A stretch of DNA of 64,000 bases from Opeltia flavorubescens (GCA_000442125.1 KE546975.1:1488001-1552000), one strand, 5' to 3'. Numbered from the stretch's first letter, positions 1 through 12,408 are shown. Notes: generated by a model from the letters alone, not told the origin. Made by a program: numbers and translations.

Positions 1-101
1 TGCCGGTGTAGGTGCAGCATTCAGGGGGTCCCAACTTTCGGGCCGAGGAGCAAGGGGGCGCCGCTGCGGGGTTAGACCTGGGATTTGGGTTGGGGCTGGA
101 G

Positions 102-197
102 CTAATGTGGGTGGGAGGCGGAGACGAGGAGATGGGTGCTGGAGATGAGGATTAGGGAGAAGAGGGAGAGGATGGAGAGGGGGTTTGGGATGTGCAT
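102..197 (-). CDS. short ORF with secretion-signal-like peptide (doubtful)
   Basis: This is a 31-codon ATG frame. After a short N-terminus it is almost entirely hydrophobic or Ser/Leu-rich (many L, I, S, with VSAS near the end), as in a fungal signal peptide. It resembles in style the signal of the secreted protein that starts at 1347 on the other strand. The frame stops after the putative cleavage region, and I see no convincing donor that would continue it before the window edge. It could be exon 1 of a small secreted protein gene, a remnant, or chance in a pyrimidine-rich tract. Confidence 0.2.
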   Translation of the reverse strand: MHIPNPLSILSLFSLILISSTHLLVSASHPH

Positions 198-1346
198 TTT
201 TAGGGATGGGTGATGGAGATGATGAGAGAGGGGGGGGGTGGTGGTTGATGTAGAGGGATAGAATTGATGCGGTAGGTTTGTTGTTAGACGAGAAGTCAGT
301 GATGACGATATTAAATATTGAGAATTTGACAGGTGAAGAAGAGATAAATTGGGAGAGAAGATGAGACTCGGTATAGAAATGGAAAACTAGACGAAGAAAT
401 GGCTCGACGGGATGTGTGATGCCAATTCCCTCACTTACGTTCCCAGACCGTAGCATGTGTCCAGATGATCCAGATGTACCAAGTAATTTATCAAGGTCGA
501 TATGGGGAGGTTTACGCGGATGGAAAAGTCTGGTACGTATCCTTGTTACGGGGCTTGAGCAAGTATAACGTGCGCAACCAAAACCGAAAGTGGAATTCGA
601 ATCCTGAGCAACGTGCTTTGTTTAGGTTTTAATTCTCTGTTTCGGTACATCAGTGATCTTGTGAGGAGCTGCGAGCGTGATGGTAGGCTATCGAACGACG
701 TCCTTTTTTGGGTAATAAATACTATGGATCGGAAGTGTAGGATTTCGAACGTTGAATTGTGAGGATTCAGTTGTCTGCTTTGATTTTAGTTCTCTGGCAT
801 TCATTTGATCCGCGTCCTACGATGCAATCAAAGGTTCAGAAGTGCAGATTCTGTGGCTCAGGAAAGGGAAATCAGCGCAGTGGTATGATCACATGGGATC
901 TCTTGACGTTATTCTGCTTAGGCTAAGAGTCCAGTGTTGCTCCTTCCATCTGCAGAGGACCTTGCATCCTGGTTTGACCTGTTTCGGGTGTAACGTTTCA
1001 GGCCTACAGGCCTTAATCCGCCAATCGGCAAATAATTATTTACCTTTGTTACCACGGTCTCTACCATTTTCGAATTGGGATCAAAACGACACGTACTACG
1101 GGTAAAAGGGGTATGCAACCAACGAACCCGCGCTCCAGATCCGTATTGGGTGGCCTCGTACATGTATATTTCTACCCAAGGGTCTTCCATCCAGGCAGCA
1201 GGAGAGTGAAAGTCTTGCTTTACTATATTCTCATACGTGGTCCCCATACACTTCACTCACTTTCTCTTCTCTCTCCCATCAGGGATTTAACACAGAAGAA
1301 TTAATTTGTTATATCTCGTTTTTATATCAACAACCACTTTAACAAG
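198..1346. other. intergenic, no gene seen
   Basis: Short frames exist on both strands, but none has coding character and several lack an ATG. The last 100 bases before 1347 are pyrimidine-rich, then AT-rich, which fits a fungal core promoter and 5' leader for the gene at 1347. Confidence 0.5.
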
Positions 1347-1890
1347 ATGCATCTCTCAATCCTGAACCTCATCTCCTTCCTCTCCATCCTCCTTCTCCAA
1401 GGCCAGCATGTCTCGGCCGGTAGTCTAATCCCCACTAAACACCAAGACCGTACGTCAATCTCATCACCTCTGTCTCTAAATTCCCCTTTCTTCCCTTCCT
1501 ACCTCCCCCCTTCCCACCTTCCCAAGAACCTTTTCCCTCCCAACTCACTCACCCTTCCCTCACATACCCATCCATCCACAAGCTAACACCCCACTCCCCT
1601 CCCCATCCACAGACCACAGCCACAGCCAATTCCACTCCCTATCCTCTCGAGCCGACGAACCACTACCACCCAACCCCAATGATCAAATCAAAGATTGCGT
1701 CTTCGTCGGCATCGCACCATTCTGCTTCCCTAGTACTTGCCCCGATGGCTTGATGATAAAGTCGATTGATGCTAAAGGGGACGGGCATAAGTGTATTGTG
1801 GGTGTGAAGTGGTACTGTTGTCCTCCTGAAGTGGATGGGGGAGGGCCTGTGGGGATTTGCCCGGATGGTCATGGTGGAAAGCGGTTTTGA
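1347..1890 (+). CDS. small secreted cysteine-rich protein
   Basis: Two exons, 1347-1449 and 1613-1890, give a 126-aa protein. The intron has a GTACGT donor, a CTAAC branch point at about 1583 and an AG at 1611-1612, and the frame is kept across it. Residues 1-25 form a signal peptide (MHLSILNL, a run of Leu/Ile, then HVSAG). The mature part carries seven cysteines, including a CC pair, in its C-terminal two thirds, and ends in a Gly-rich tail. No domain was recognised. Size, signal and cysteine content fit the broad class of fungal small secreted proteins (effector or cell-wall candidates), but a function is not inferable. It lies in a gene-poor stretch. Confidence 0.75.
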
Positions 1891-3537
1891 GTGGTTGTTG
1901 GGATGGTGGTTGATGGGGGTTTTGTTTGGTAGGGTTTGGGAGGGTGGTTGGGTGGTGTGGTTTGGTTGTGATGGTTGATTAGTTTGACGAGGGAATGTAG
2001 ATGCTTTGATTTCTTTTTGGGTGTGTTTGGGATTACCGTTGTCTTTGTCCTGCTTTCAAATGAAGGAATATATAGCTTGAGGGATAGAAGTTGAACTCAA
2101 ACTGATATATTGTAGTCTAAGTAGTATAGTTTAGTTGATCCTGTCAAATTGTTTTGCTATGCTTTGCCAATTCAGTGTTCAAAGTTCTTCTGCATGTTTG
2201 ACTGTAAGGCGATCTAAATCACTTCTCTTCTGGTCCAGCGAACGGTAAAACCATTCACCTCTCTCCACCCATTACCCCCACTCTAACCCTGTTGTTGAAC
2301 CCTATGATCCGTACCCATCCCCGTCAAATTACAACTTCGTCGGCACCACAGCATGCTGTCTCATCATTCAATGCCGGAAGGCTTCCACCATTAGAGGGGC
2401 AAGGACCCTGGAGAAACGGCCAGAAAATATTGATATGGGGGAGGCAAACACTTTGTCGTCGGTTTGAAAACGGAGATGGGAATTGAAGACGGAAAGAAGC
2501 GGGAGCAACATGAGGAATTTAGATCAAGGAGCTAGGAGCGGGTATTTTGGATCGACATGACATCTCGATGTATCGGCTTATCAAAATCGATGTGGCGACT
2601 GTAAAAATTGGCGAAGTCGATGCCACAATCTTGAATATGAGCGTGGAAAATGAGAAAAAGAGGCTTAGCGCACCGGATAAACTTCGGTACAATCTTTACT
2701 CTAGCAGTGAAACTTGGTTGAGAAATCCTTCGTACGCTCCCAATCGTTCTTTGAGATTCTTTGCGACCACACGAACATTCAGTATCCTGTTGCCGCTCAA
2801 GCAATTTTCTACACCCAGGGTATCGTAATAGAATTAGTGAGCTCAGCCACTTTCGTTCAATCCTTCGCCTATTTCATGGCATCCATAGGCATGTCTCGCT
2901 CGGAGCGAGAAGTCAGTATGAGCAGGTCTTATCCAGCACGGCTTAGTTCCAGAGGATACTGCTGTTTACAGATTGCTAATGGATGGCTCTGGCCACAGTC
3001 AGTAATACTTGCGATGTTCCAAGGCTGAAACAAAAAGGTCAACACCGACGCTAAATCACGGGTATACTTATCTGACAGGCCTAGCGCGTTTAATATCTGT
3101 GCGCAATGACCTCTCTGTCTCTCCGCTTCAATGATCGGATATTTATGAGACACGGTACATTGGATTGTATAATGGAGGACTCTCTTTTGCTGCTCGAATC
3201 TTGGCATCATTTCCTAGATGGCGCCGAATTTTCTCGGAGGAAAAAGGAGCCAAATCCAATGCGTTGTAAAGGCTGTCTTGTATAACGGACAATTGATCCG
3301 GGCGTCCTTGAATGGGCCACAGCTTGCTCAGCCCAGTCATCATGACCAACTTGGTACACTGATGTCCCCAAGCGCGTGCACGGTTACTACCCTTGACATG
3401 CGTTAACAAGTAACGCAGTCAGTGCACATACTCAGGAAGGGTCGCTTCCACTCATATGGCGCTACACCAGCTGCCCGAATAGATATGGTTAGATACCGCT
3501 CTTCGCTCTTCCTTCTGCTGGCTTTCAATCGACACAG
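1891..3537. other. intergenic, holds one copy of a dispersed repeat
   Basis: No convincing gene was found. The frames present are short and overlap one another. The only structure I can support is the repeat copy at 2565-2688, annotated separately. Confidence 0.5.
2565..2688 (-). repeat. dispersed repeat family, copy 1
   Basis: Read on the minus strand, this copy begins with CCGAAGTTTA, passes through GCGCTAAGCCTC and GGCATCGACTTC, and ends in GATACATCGA. The same order of blocks recurs at 6328-6453 (minus), 31257-31406 (plus) and 47635-47760 (plus). The copies are clearly diverged. I see no terminal inverted repeat, poly-A tail or tRNA-like head, so no class is assigned. Confidence 0.65.
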
Positions 3538-4542
3538 ATGCGTTCCATGTTCGCTATGCTCTGGGTCTGCGTATTCCTCTACAGTCATATTATCAGCGCT
3601 TCTCCAGCTTCTCTACCTGGATCTGGGACGCAGCTATCACCGTCAAATATCTCTCTTCCGACATCTAGTGGAGGTAACACTGTCTTAGGGGCCTGGCCAA
3701 GCATACCGTGGAAGACATACATCCCCAGAACAGACCTAGTACTAGATTTTAAGGCCTACGGTCGTTATGCAGATCAGTCCAAGTGGCCAGCTATCCGCAA
3801 AGACCTCGATGAGCTCCAGGCATGGTTCGATGCAGAGAAAAATATACCAGAAGAGGCTCTGGACTTCCAAATATTTCAGAGAGATACCTTTACATTGAGG
3901 CTGTCCAGAATGGTACGATCGCCGGGGATAATAGGAATATCAGCTAGCGAGGCCTCCCAAGTCGTGCAGGTGATCAATGGCTTTTTCTTCGCTTTCAACG
4001 ATAAGCCCAGAGAATTCAACACCCAGATATATCGCCGTGAGCAACCTTACGTTCGGCTAGAGCTGGCCGTCTTTTGGTTTCCGGAGCCAAGCAACTGGCC
4101 TGTAAAGCTACCGTGGCCGTTGTTATCGGCACCGGGTGCGGATATGATGGTTGAGCTCTACGGAAGCGAAATGGACCCAAAGGGGGCGTTGACCCATCAA
4201 ATCGACAGGGATCTTAATTATTTCAAAAACGACTTTTTAGATGAAGGTCCGCAAGAGGGTCCGATCAATCACAGTGTGTATCGCCATCGTTACCTGAGGC
4301 TCGAGATTCTCCAGTTGGACCCAGAGGTTGCAGTGGAAAGGCGGATGATGCAAGTCCTTCTCACTGCGATAAAGAACACGTACTTTCACGTATCCCCTGG
4401 GAAGGTGACAATCAACTGTGGACCTAGGGAGTTGGGCGTTTATCTCTACGGACCCGGTAAAGGAAATTTTGCAAAGGTGTTGATTACATACAATTTCAAT
4501 TTAGGGGATGACGTACAAAATCAGAATGTAACCGAGACATGA
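3538..4542 (+). CDS. secreted protein of unknown function
   Basis: A single exon encodes 334 aa. The start MRSMFAMLWVCVFLY gives a typical signal peptide, with cleavage likely near residue 22 (ISASPAS). The mature protein is mixed alpha/beta in composition, has few cysteines, and ends with a Gly-rich stretch (YLYGPGKGNF) and an N-glycosylation sequon close to the C-terminus. No domain was recognised. It has the look of lineage-specific fungal secreted proteins. The frame has even codon use throughout and no stop for 1 kb in an otherwise poor region, which supports it being a real gene. Confidence 0.7.
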   Translation: MRSMFAMLWVCVFLYSHIISASPASLPGSGTQLSPSNISLPTSSGGNTVLGAWPSIPWKTYIPRTDLVLDFKAYGRYADQSKWPAIRKDLDELQAWFDAEKNIPEEALDFQIFQRDTFTLRLSRMVRSPGIIGISASEASQVVQVINGFFFAFNDKPREFNTQIYRREQPYVRLELAVFWFPEPSNWPVKLPWPLLSAPGADMMVELYGSEMDPKGALTHQIDRDLNYFKNDFLDEGPQEGPINHSVYRHRYLRLEILQLDPEVAVERRMMQVLLTAIKNTYFHVSPGKVTINCGPRELGVYLYGPGKGNFAKVLITYNFNLGDDVQNQNVTET

Positions 4543-6327
4543 GTGTACATACAATTTCCTCAAATCCACGGAAAGGGTTGCTTCGTAGGACGTGATCGAC
4601 GCGACTTATCCTCTCTCGAATACATCATTGGCTTCACAAGGGATAGACAGCGACAGAATCTGGTTGGATCTATCAGTGTAATGGGACGCGCAAGTCCTCA
4701 GCCTAAATATCATAAAGCGGCGCTTCTCGAGACGCAACAACATTATATACATCTCTGGAATATCTTTTGAAGGTATATAGGGACGATTATTTGGCGAAGG
4801 CTGCGGATTATTGTTATGAAAATCAGCGTAATGATAGAAGTCTCGAGTGATAACCCCATCTGCTCAATGTGAGAAGCTATGGACCGTCACAACTACATAG
4901 TTGGTAGGATCTGCGCAATGACGACGAAGTTTATTAACCCCCCTGCGAACTGCTAGATGAAGAATAGCTCCCGTCACCCATCACCCTCTCACATGAAAGC
5001 AACAGGTACTCCCCTGGTCGTGTGGGTGACCACCGCCGCGTCGTGGTGGTATGTCGTCCGAAAGACAGATACGGGATCACCTCAATGGCCACAAATGGCG
5101 AAAGACAGAGTACGTTCCTTCGAACCTTTCCGCATTGAATTGACGGTGGGCATCCAAGGGGAAGCACCGAGCAAAGAACATGGTATCATACCGTGCGAAA
5201 TGTCGGTAGCTTTTCTCGTGTGAGAGACAATGGGCGCTCTACTAAAGAACTTCGGCAAATCGGTGCCAAAGCAAAGACATTGATGATCTGGAAGCTTAAA
5301 TCATCATCGATGGCTTTATGGAACGATATCGACTTGGCTCGACATATTGCATCAGAATTGACGCAACCGACTCAAAGTTACGGTGTGACGAAGGTGAATT
5401 ACCTCCCAAAATTGTAAGTGAAGTATCAGCAACCGAGAATGGAGAAAGGCCTCTAGTTCGAGTCAACCTACATTTCATGGCGACATGGACACTGGAATTG
5501 ACATTGGCTGCGGTCGTACTGGCTTACCGGTTATCAAGAGACCTCAACGACTATCTAATTTAGATTATTTGTCGTGGATAATGGGATCATTGCATCCGCC
5601 GACTTTTGAACAAAGATGTTACAATACCGGTCGAAAGGTCCTGCAATAAGATGTTCCATGCAAGGAGCGATAGTTTTCTTAAGTATTAGTCTTCTCCTTT
5701 GACAGAAATTGTTCATCGAGGCTAAGGGTATGTTCCCATTAGGTTGGCGTGAGAGCTCAGAAACCTTGCCTGCGAGAAGACCGTCATAGAGTACTGTGGG
5801 TTCCCCAGAAAACTGACATCGAGCAGAGCAATCGCTACTCGGTTTGCTAGCTGAAGTGCAAATCGTTTCGGACAGTAAAGCCAGTAAGCGAAATGTCGGT
5901 CTTGGAATATATCTGAACTAGGAAGAGAACCATGCATAGGTTACGGAACGGTGACGACTTCATCAATATCATTGTTCTTAGACGTAACGTAATCATTCCA
6001 ACCCGGCAAATATCGCAACAAGGCATAACCTTGTTGTTTACATCGCCTGATATAGCAAAGTCCTCAACAAACCGTGACTCAACTTCAGAAATCCTCTCTT
6101 AACCCAAAATCTGTTTAGTCATGCGTAATGATATCTAATGTTACAAGTTGTAATTTTCCCTGATTAAAATACCGAGATGTCATCCGGTAGATAGATTCGG
6201 ACCTGAAGTCGATATTGCAATGAGCGCACCCACAAATGCCGAAGATACATGGCGAGACATCGCAGTATCGCAAATACACAACAAACTCTCCATAAATCAC
6301 AGTTCAAATATCGATAAATTGTGGATT
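4543..6327. other. intergenic, unresolved
   Basis: Several 60-90 codon frames between about 4950 and 5560 lie on the plus strand in different phases. They could be exons of an unrecognised gene or remnants of one. I could not link them with convincing splice sites, so no gene is called. Confidence 0.35.
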
Positions 6328-6453
6328 TCGAGGTATCGAATTCATAGAAGTCGACCTGTCGATGCCAAAAACCAGTGAAGTCATTACCATTGTCTTGGAG
6401 ATAACGGATGGGTAATAGCCTGAAGGAGCTTAGCACAGTGGGTAAACTTCGGA
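6328..6453 (-). repeat. dispersed repeat family, copy 2
   Basis: On the minus strand this shows the family's blocks in order: CCGAAGTTTACCC, GCTAAGC, ATCTCCAAGACAATGG, GACTTCACTGGTTTTT and TCGATACCTCGA. It is the mirror-orientation counterpart of the copy at 47635. Confidence 0.7.
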
Positions 6454-6906
6454 TGGTCACCTTTCTGCATACACAATTGTCACACATTCTAGGTCCCAGC
6501 GCCGGTCTTTTTTCGTGACAGAATATATCCGTGTCTCCATTTATGCATCGTCTCTGCACTTTATTGTCTCTTTCATATTCTTCCAAGAGTAGTTTGAGAA
6601 ACTTTTCTGACCGGTCGATCGATTGATTAGAAGTAAGAAAACATTGGCAGCAGGAAACCAGTGTCCTTTCAAAAGCGCGTAAGTCCTACCGACGGTCGGT
6701 GCAAGTTTTGAAAGAAGATTCTACTATACAGGCTATTCCTGATGATAAATGGACGGGGCGTATTGATCGAGTGCAATTACTTACATTGCCTGCATTGCAC
6801 AACACGTGGTTCTTTCCCCCATTCATCTCCGAAAATTCCCTCCAGCTACTTCCCCCCTCACCACCCTCAGTCCCACCTTCTTCCTTTTCCACGAACAGCC
6901 CCCTCA

Positions 6907-7770
6907 TCATTTCCCCCTCCTACAAGCCCCCCCATGCACAACAACATGCTCCGGCACCAAATTCCCTGGCAACGGAATCACCAATCCTACCGTACGCTGC
7001 CGACTCGGGTACGTAGTAAAATGCCCCAGCGTACTCACATTCTTGGTATCTGTAGCTAGAATCAAGCCATCGGCGCCACCTTTGGCTGTGGCTGTTGTGG
7101 AGGAGTTGGGGAGGGAGACGACGGCGGCGCCGGAGGCGAAGAGCACGTATCTGTAAATGGGAGGGGGGTTTTAGTTAATGATCCATTGTTATTCGGGTGT
7201 AGATGGGGCTTTGCTTGAAACGCTGCCGAAGTTGGATTTTATTGGACTTGTGAGTTGTTCAAGCGAGAGAGACGGAGTGTTCAAACATGTGATTATGAGA
7301 TTGCGGAGTCAGGGAACTAGAATAAAGGAAAAGAGACATTGATGGGAGATGGCATGCGTGTCACCATATTCATTTCTCTCCCCAGGATAGAAGTAATGAT
7401 TGGGAAGAAAGAAGGAGCAAAATACAAATCCATGAAAAATTAGAACTCACTGCACAACAGGCGCATTATGCAACCCCCCATCAAATCTCGGCGGTATGTC
7501 GAAATACCCAACATTACTCGGCGCTGTCACTAGATTCCCCAATAGCGCCCCGGCGATGCCCGGTGTGTCCGCGACACTGAGATTAGCGACGGACCAGCAT
7601 TCTAGGATCGATTCTCGCTGGGCGTTTGTGGTGAGGGTTGTGACGTTTAAAGACCGAGGTGTTTGCTTGGTAGTGTCTACTTCAGCGTGGGGAGACGCTG
7701 ATACGGGTCCGGTAAAGAGGAGGGGGAAGAGGGTGGTGAGGATGGAAACGAGAATGAAGAGAGAGATCAT
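6907..7770 (-). CDS. small secreted protein, cupin-like (predicted)
   Basis: Two exons on the minus strand, 7770-7451 and 7150-6907, give 187 aa. The donor is CA|GTGAGT and the acceptor TTTACAG, with the frame kept. The upstream extension of the frame lacks an ATG, so I take the ATG at 7770, which begins a strong signal peptide (MISLFILVSILTTLFPLLF, cut near VSASP). The mature part includes IPPRFDGGLHNAPVVQ, YVLFASGAAVVSLPNS, GLILATDTK and a final HVVVHGGAC. This pattern of a short His-containing beta strand, a Gly/Ala turn and a second barrel strand recalls single-domain cupins found in fungal secretomes. The family assignment is inference. No catalytic role can be stated. Confidence 0.7.
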
Positions 7771-9007
7771 TGTCGTGAATATATGGGAAAGGATCTTTTT
7801 GGATGGACGGATTGAGCTTATCAATGTGTGAGACGAAGCGATTATATTTCAGAGGGATCATAGCTATGACGATAATTCGCCTGTGGGATTTATCGTTTTC
7901 GGATTCGGAGACGTGCGGGGGCGAGGATCTCCGAGATGATCGGCCTTTACTTAGGGTGGACGAGATTCATACCAGCAGGAAGATCTAATTCCCTACGCTT
8001 TCAACTGTTCGTTTAGCCATCGTCATGGATATATGACGTGCGGGTTGTCATCAGGGATGTGAAGATTGAACCTAATTTCATTGGCGCCGCGTTCCCTTTG
8101 GAGCAGCGCCTAATCGACTTCGATGACCTTTTGGTTCATTCATAGTTCCTCATAGTAACTTTCTTATCACTTCAATGATACGTTATACCATTCAAAGAAA
8201 TACTTCTGATATTCAGCTTCCGTGGGACTGCGAGCCCTTCGGTGAATGATTCGGATAGTTTGGAATTAAGTAAGAATAAGCTTGCTATTCTTGCGGATAA
8301 GATCATCAATTCCGCTAAGAATTTCCCCCATTTCTGAATGGTCCCAGCTCGTACTGCTTTTGGTGGAATGGATCAAGGAGGTGCGAACGGCAGCAAAAGA
8401 TGACTTCGGAGGTTTATCTAGCCTGCTAGGTTACTCCAGGCTATTTCTTGGTGTCCACATCTAGAGCTATGACAGCAAGTTCGCCAGTATTGGAATTGAA
8501 GTATTGATCCAAGTGGACCCTTAGTGTTTAAACACCTCTACCGAGATTATGCTGAATTTCTTATGCAATCTCTTTTCTCTCATTTTCCCTTGTAGACCTG
8601 TCGTTCGTTGCTTGCTGGAATATAGAGCAATCTATCTATTTTCCTATCTTATACGGTCTAATTTCGGAACAGAGATATTAATATGCAATCAAGGAAGCTT
8701 GATACGACGCTAGAAGACCATTGTATACCCGAGCGATTGAGCCTACGCATTTTGAGATCACACCAAAGTTGGCGAAGCGTAATGTTAGAATACCCACGAT
8801 ATTGGACTGCGAAGATCGAATATTTCAGCAGCTAAGTGACTCCAATCTCTTTTCTTTCTCTTATTTTTTCTGACCACTTACAATCGTTCTCTCGTCGCCT
8901 CGATTTCTTTCGCAGTACATCGACGTTTGGATGAATGACTTCCTCTATGACTCGAGCGATTACGTGGCCAGGAATGTATGCGGTCAGCAATGGCACCTGA
9001 TCTGCTC
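7771..9007. other. intergenic, no gene seen
   Basis: AT-rich, with only short frames. The stretch just downstream of the HET gene (8880-9007) contains an out-of-phase frame that might belong to an extended C-terminus of that gene, but this is not resolved. Confidence 0.45.
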
Positions 9008-10162
9008 CTATTTTGGGGGGTCCCGGATGTAGACTTTTCGAACTCGCTGAATGTCTTCGCTCTCATGGCCTGGTTTCACGCGGGTGTGAAGTCTGGAAAA
9101 GGTGTCTCCTATACCTAAAATGCTCTGCAGACTGCTCCGCAGAATGATGAACATTCCGCCACTTCCATCTTCGGACAGCGCGCAATTCAATTGACATTGG
9201 AGGAGTTCGTAGCCACGTGCCGCCACAAATCCAGCCCAACCATCATGATACTCTAATTGATCCCGGGAAATTGATCTGCAGAAAATTTCAGCGCGGATAC
9301 CTCGGTTGGTCATAAAGTATGGTGGCCGACCGGAGCCGTCGAAGCTCAATGCAAAGACTTGGCCGCAATCCATGAAACATGCTGGATTTGGTGCAAAGAT
9401 ACCAGTCAATTGATCACGTGCCGGTGCATTCCAGGCGAATAGAGACTCGTCGTCGGAGGTTCTCACAATCTCCTCTTGTAGCCTTCGGAACGCCTTAGTG
9501 CCCTCGCCGTATAGTAGAGGCAGATTAACATCAAAGATCCCCATGAGACAGTACGCTTCATCTTCCGGCCGAGTGGTCGATCTACGTGAAGCCCATGACA
9601 TGCGTGCTGCAATGCTTGCGGAAGTAATCGGGAGATTATGTAGCAGGTATGCTCTACCAACACCAGTGATCCGACAGATCTTGCCGCATAAATTCAAAAT
9701 ATCACCTAGATATCGCCAGTCAGAGTCATAGAACTTCACGTTCTCAGGTGCCAACAATTCCTGCAGAGTCCATCCTCGACGAAACCACCGGCTATTCTCG
9801 AAAGTCCAGCCTGGTCTGGATTCGCCAACATGATCGTATGACACATCACTCATATAAACATAGCAAATCCTAGAGTCTTTATACCATTGGAACATCGAGT
9901 TGATAGCCTCGGAGAGCTCCGCGCTGCTTTTCTTATCGATGCAGCAGGTATCGATCCACACCCACTCGTAGGTATGAGACTTTGCTAGCGCACAACAACT
10001 CTTGATCTTTTGGTATCCTTGCAAGCGCTTTGATGGAGGCTTCTGTATGTCATGGAAAGATACTTCTTCATCGCCCCAAGTGTGCGAAAGTATTGCGTAA
10101 GGTGGGACTTTTGTCGGCAGAAATTCGCAAAGCTCTAGGGTCGTTGTCTCGAGCAGCCACAT
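9008..10162 (-). CDS. HET-domain protein
   Basis: An ATG at 10162 gives 384 aa in one exon; the frame extends two codons upstream but with GTG. The N-terminus MWLLETTTLELCEF followed by YAILSHTWGDEEVSF (about residues 21-35) and WVWIDTCCIDK are signature blocks of the HET (heterokaryon incompatibility) domain. RRGWTLQELLAP and an EDEAYCLMGIFDVN-type block follow, as in the HET-E/HET-D group. HET proteins act in non-self recognition and regulated cell death in Pezizomycotina. There is no NACHT/WD40 or other partner domain in the frame, so this is the short, stand-alone type. The frame ends soon after the domain, and I cannot tell whether a further exon exists. It is flanked on both sides by gene-poor DNA. 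Confidence 0.9.
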   Translation of the reverse strand: MWLLETTTLELCEFLPTKVPPYAILSHTWGDEEVSFHDIQKPPSKRLQGYQKIKSCCALAKSHTYEWVWIDTCCIDKKSSAELSEAINSMFQWYKDSRICYVYMSDVSYDHVGESRPGWTFENSRWFRRGWTLQELLAPENVKFYDSDWRYLGDILNLCGKICRITGVGRAYLLHNLPITSASIAARMSWASRRSTTRPEDEAYCLMGIFDVNLPLLYGEGTKAFRRLQEEIVRTSDDESLFAWNAPARDQLTGIFAPNPACFMDCGQVFALSFDGSGRPPYFMTNRGIRAEIFCRSISRDQLEYHDGWAGFVAARGYELLQCQLNCALSEDGSGGMFIILRSSLQSILGIGDTFSRLHTRVKPGHESEDIQRVRKVYIRDPPK

Positions 10163-12408
10163 TGCCACGATATCGATGGATGGAAAGCAGGTGGACTATA
10201 TTGGTTCTTCGCGCAGCTTCAATTGTATGATGGGTCGTCTTCTGTTCGATTGATGGATGCTTTGTACGTCATATGAATGTTCGGAGGAAATTGGCCAGCT
10301 GTGATGGAACGCGATACAATTAGAAGAGATACCACTGCGCACTCGACAGTTTTCATGTCATTGGAAGTCGTGATAATCTTGGGAGAGGTCAGCCTTGTAA
10401 CTTCCTGCAGCCTCACACTGCAAGCCAATGGCCAGTGGCCAATGACGATGGAAGAACCAGGCACACACTGGCTGCCCATCGTTATGTTGCAATCGAGGAG
10501 CGCAACTTGATGTCATCTATCCATTGGCTCTACCGGGGGCTTTTTGATTTGATTAGAGAAGATCGAATTGAATACTGAAGGAAGAACAACGCTTGTACTG
10601 CAAGCTGCCAAAGCCTGATGAACATGCAGACGCGTTCTACATCCGAAATTTACCCTTTCAGCTAAGCCGGATTCATGTATTTCTCCTCCATATCTCCAAT
10701 ATAATGGCAGCGAACTGGCCAACGTTTGCGTCGATAACTTGACTTTAATATATCTGGATATCGACATAGCCATTCTGTTTAAGCCTCTGACTAATGTCTA
10801 TTGACAAAACTGTTATTATTGTTGCTGTAGAATATAAGAGTGGCCCACAAGGATGATAGGCTGCCTAAGAACCAGCCACCACGATGCTCGCAGACGTGAG
10901 TCGAAATATTGGAGAGATCTAGCTTCGTACAACTTCTTTATTAGTACCGCTAATTCCACATGGTAGGTGAGCAGGTACATATGCTATTAGTCTTGTACTT
11001 TGCACCCTACTTATCACGCATGTCTGCGGGTGCGCTATAGCTGATAAACAAGCTATAGATTAATGGAGCTAAACACTACGGCAAATCGATCAAATAGAGT
11101 GCTAGCTGTTACTTCACGACTGTCTTTCCAAAATTGATACCGAAATAGGGTCCCTTCTCACAGAAACTAAAAGGCGTTTGGAATTTTGGTGGACAGAGGT
11201 TGATCCGCCGTTTCGTTCGTGGGGCCGAGATCTTTTTGACCAGTTATCTACTGCTCCAGCACGATCTGCAGACTGTCAAACAATTTCAGGATTATAACAT
11301 GATGTACAAGTGCACCGTTAATTCAAGCGTGCAGAGTCCCAAGGCTGTCCTTTGGAGAGGAAGTTAGATACTCCGTGCAGTCAGCCAAGCTCGTAATACC
11401 AGCAGATATCACACCATTCGACGAAACGTTGATGGATTATTCCAATATTATTGCGAAGGAACTCATTATTTTTAAGAACAAGATAGCAGAGATTTGTATT
11501 CATACTCACATGTGTGCTTCATTTACCCCAACCTAAGTGCCACTATCTCTCGCTCACAACATCAAAATTCCTCCAACTTATAGAGAGACTTGACGATAGT
11601 ATCAAGACGCACTACACTTCTGCGTCCTATGCAATCCCAGGCTACTAATCTCCTTTAGTGTTCCGATTATCCCTATCTCATCCCGAAAAGGCGACAATTT
11701 CGTAAGGAACTCAAAGAACAGTGATGGATTTGATAATTCTACCTGGAATACCTATACTGCCACAGAGGCTCTGGAGAAGTCATTTCAAGATTCAAATATG
11801 GCATGCACCCTAAGATCGGAGTAGCTTCCATAAGCCGATCCTCCATGGCCCTTGGACTTTATGTAGAGACCTACATTTCTTTCTCATGCAGTGTCTATAC
11901 AATATCTGGATCCCTTGGCGCATATATTGAGGGTGTCCGCCCGTGGTTATCTTCGCTGTGGATTTCGATACCTTTCATACTCTATGGTATCGGGTGAATG
12001 TTATTATGATTAGCGGGGGAATGAGATCCGGAGCGCGGAGAAATTATATATATGGTTGATCCACATCTTGGTATCATGTTCAAAGGTCAGAAGGGTTACC
12101 GAATAGATATGCAATTCTAGCGATAATCTATCATTTCGTGCAAAGAGATTCAAGAAGTCCCCGGGCCGCCCAAGTCAAACCACTCCTTAAGCTAAAGATC
12201 CCAGCAAGTCATGGATATTAAAGTTGCGCCATTTGCTACCTCGCCGAGAGAGTATCCTCAAACACGAAAAAAGCTGCCGAGAAAACCCTGATTGAACCAA
12301 TCCTCCGTCCATAACGGTTTTCCGACTTTTCCTTGAGACTCCATCCCAGACCTTAGTCCCATAAATCCCAAACCCCAAACCCCAATTCCAATATCCCATC
12401 CCATCCCA
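10163..12408. other. gene-poor AT-rich stretch
   Basis: Over 2.2 kb without a supportable gene. All frames are short or lack coding character. No terminal repeats or transposase-like frames were recognised. Confidence 0.5.

Noticed and set aside
842-1304. Overlapping frames on both strands
   Set aside because: Short, without motifs or splice links; the plus-strand frame at 842 does not begin with ATG.
6699-7156. Three long plus-strand frames
   Set aside because: They are antisense to the second exon and 3' region of the small secreted cupin-like gene, which has a signal peptide and clean splice sites on the minus strand.
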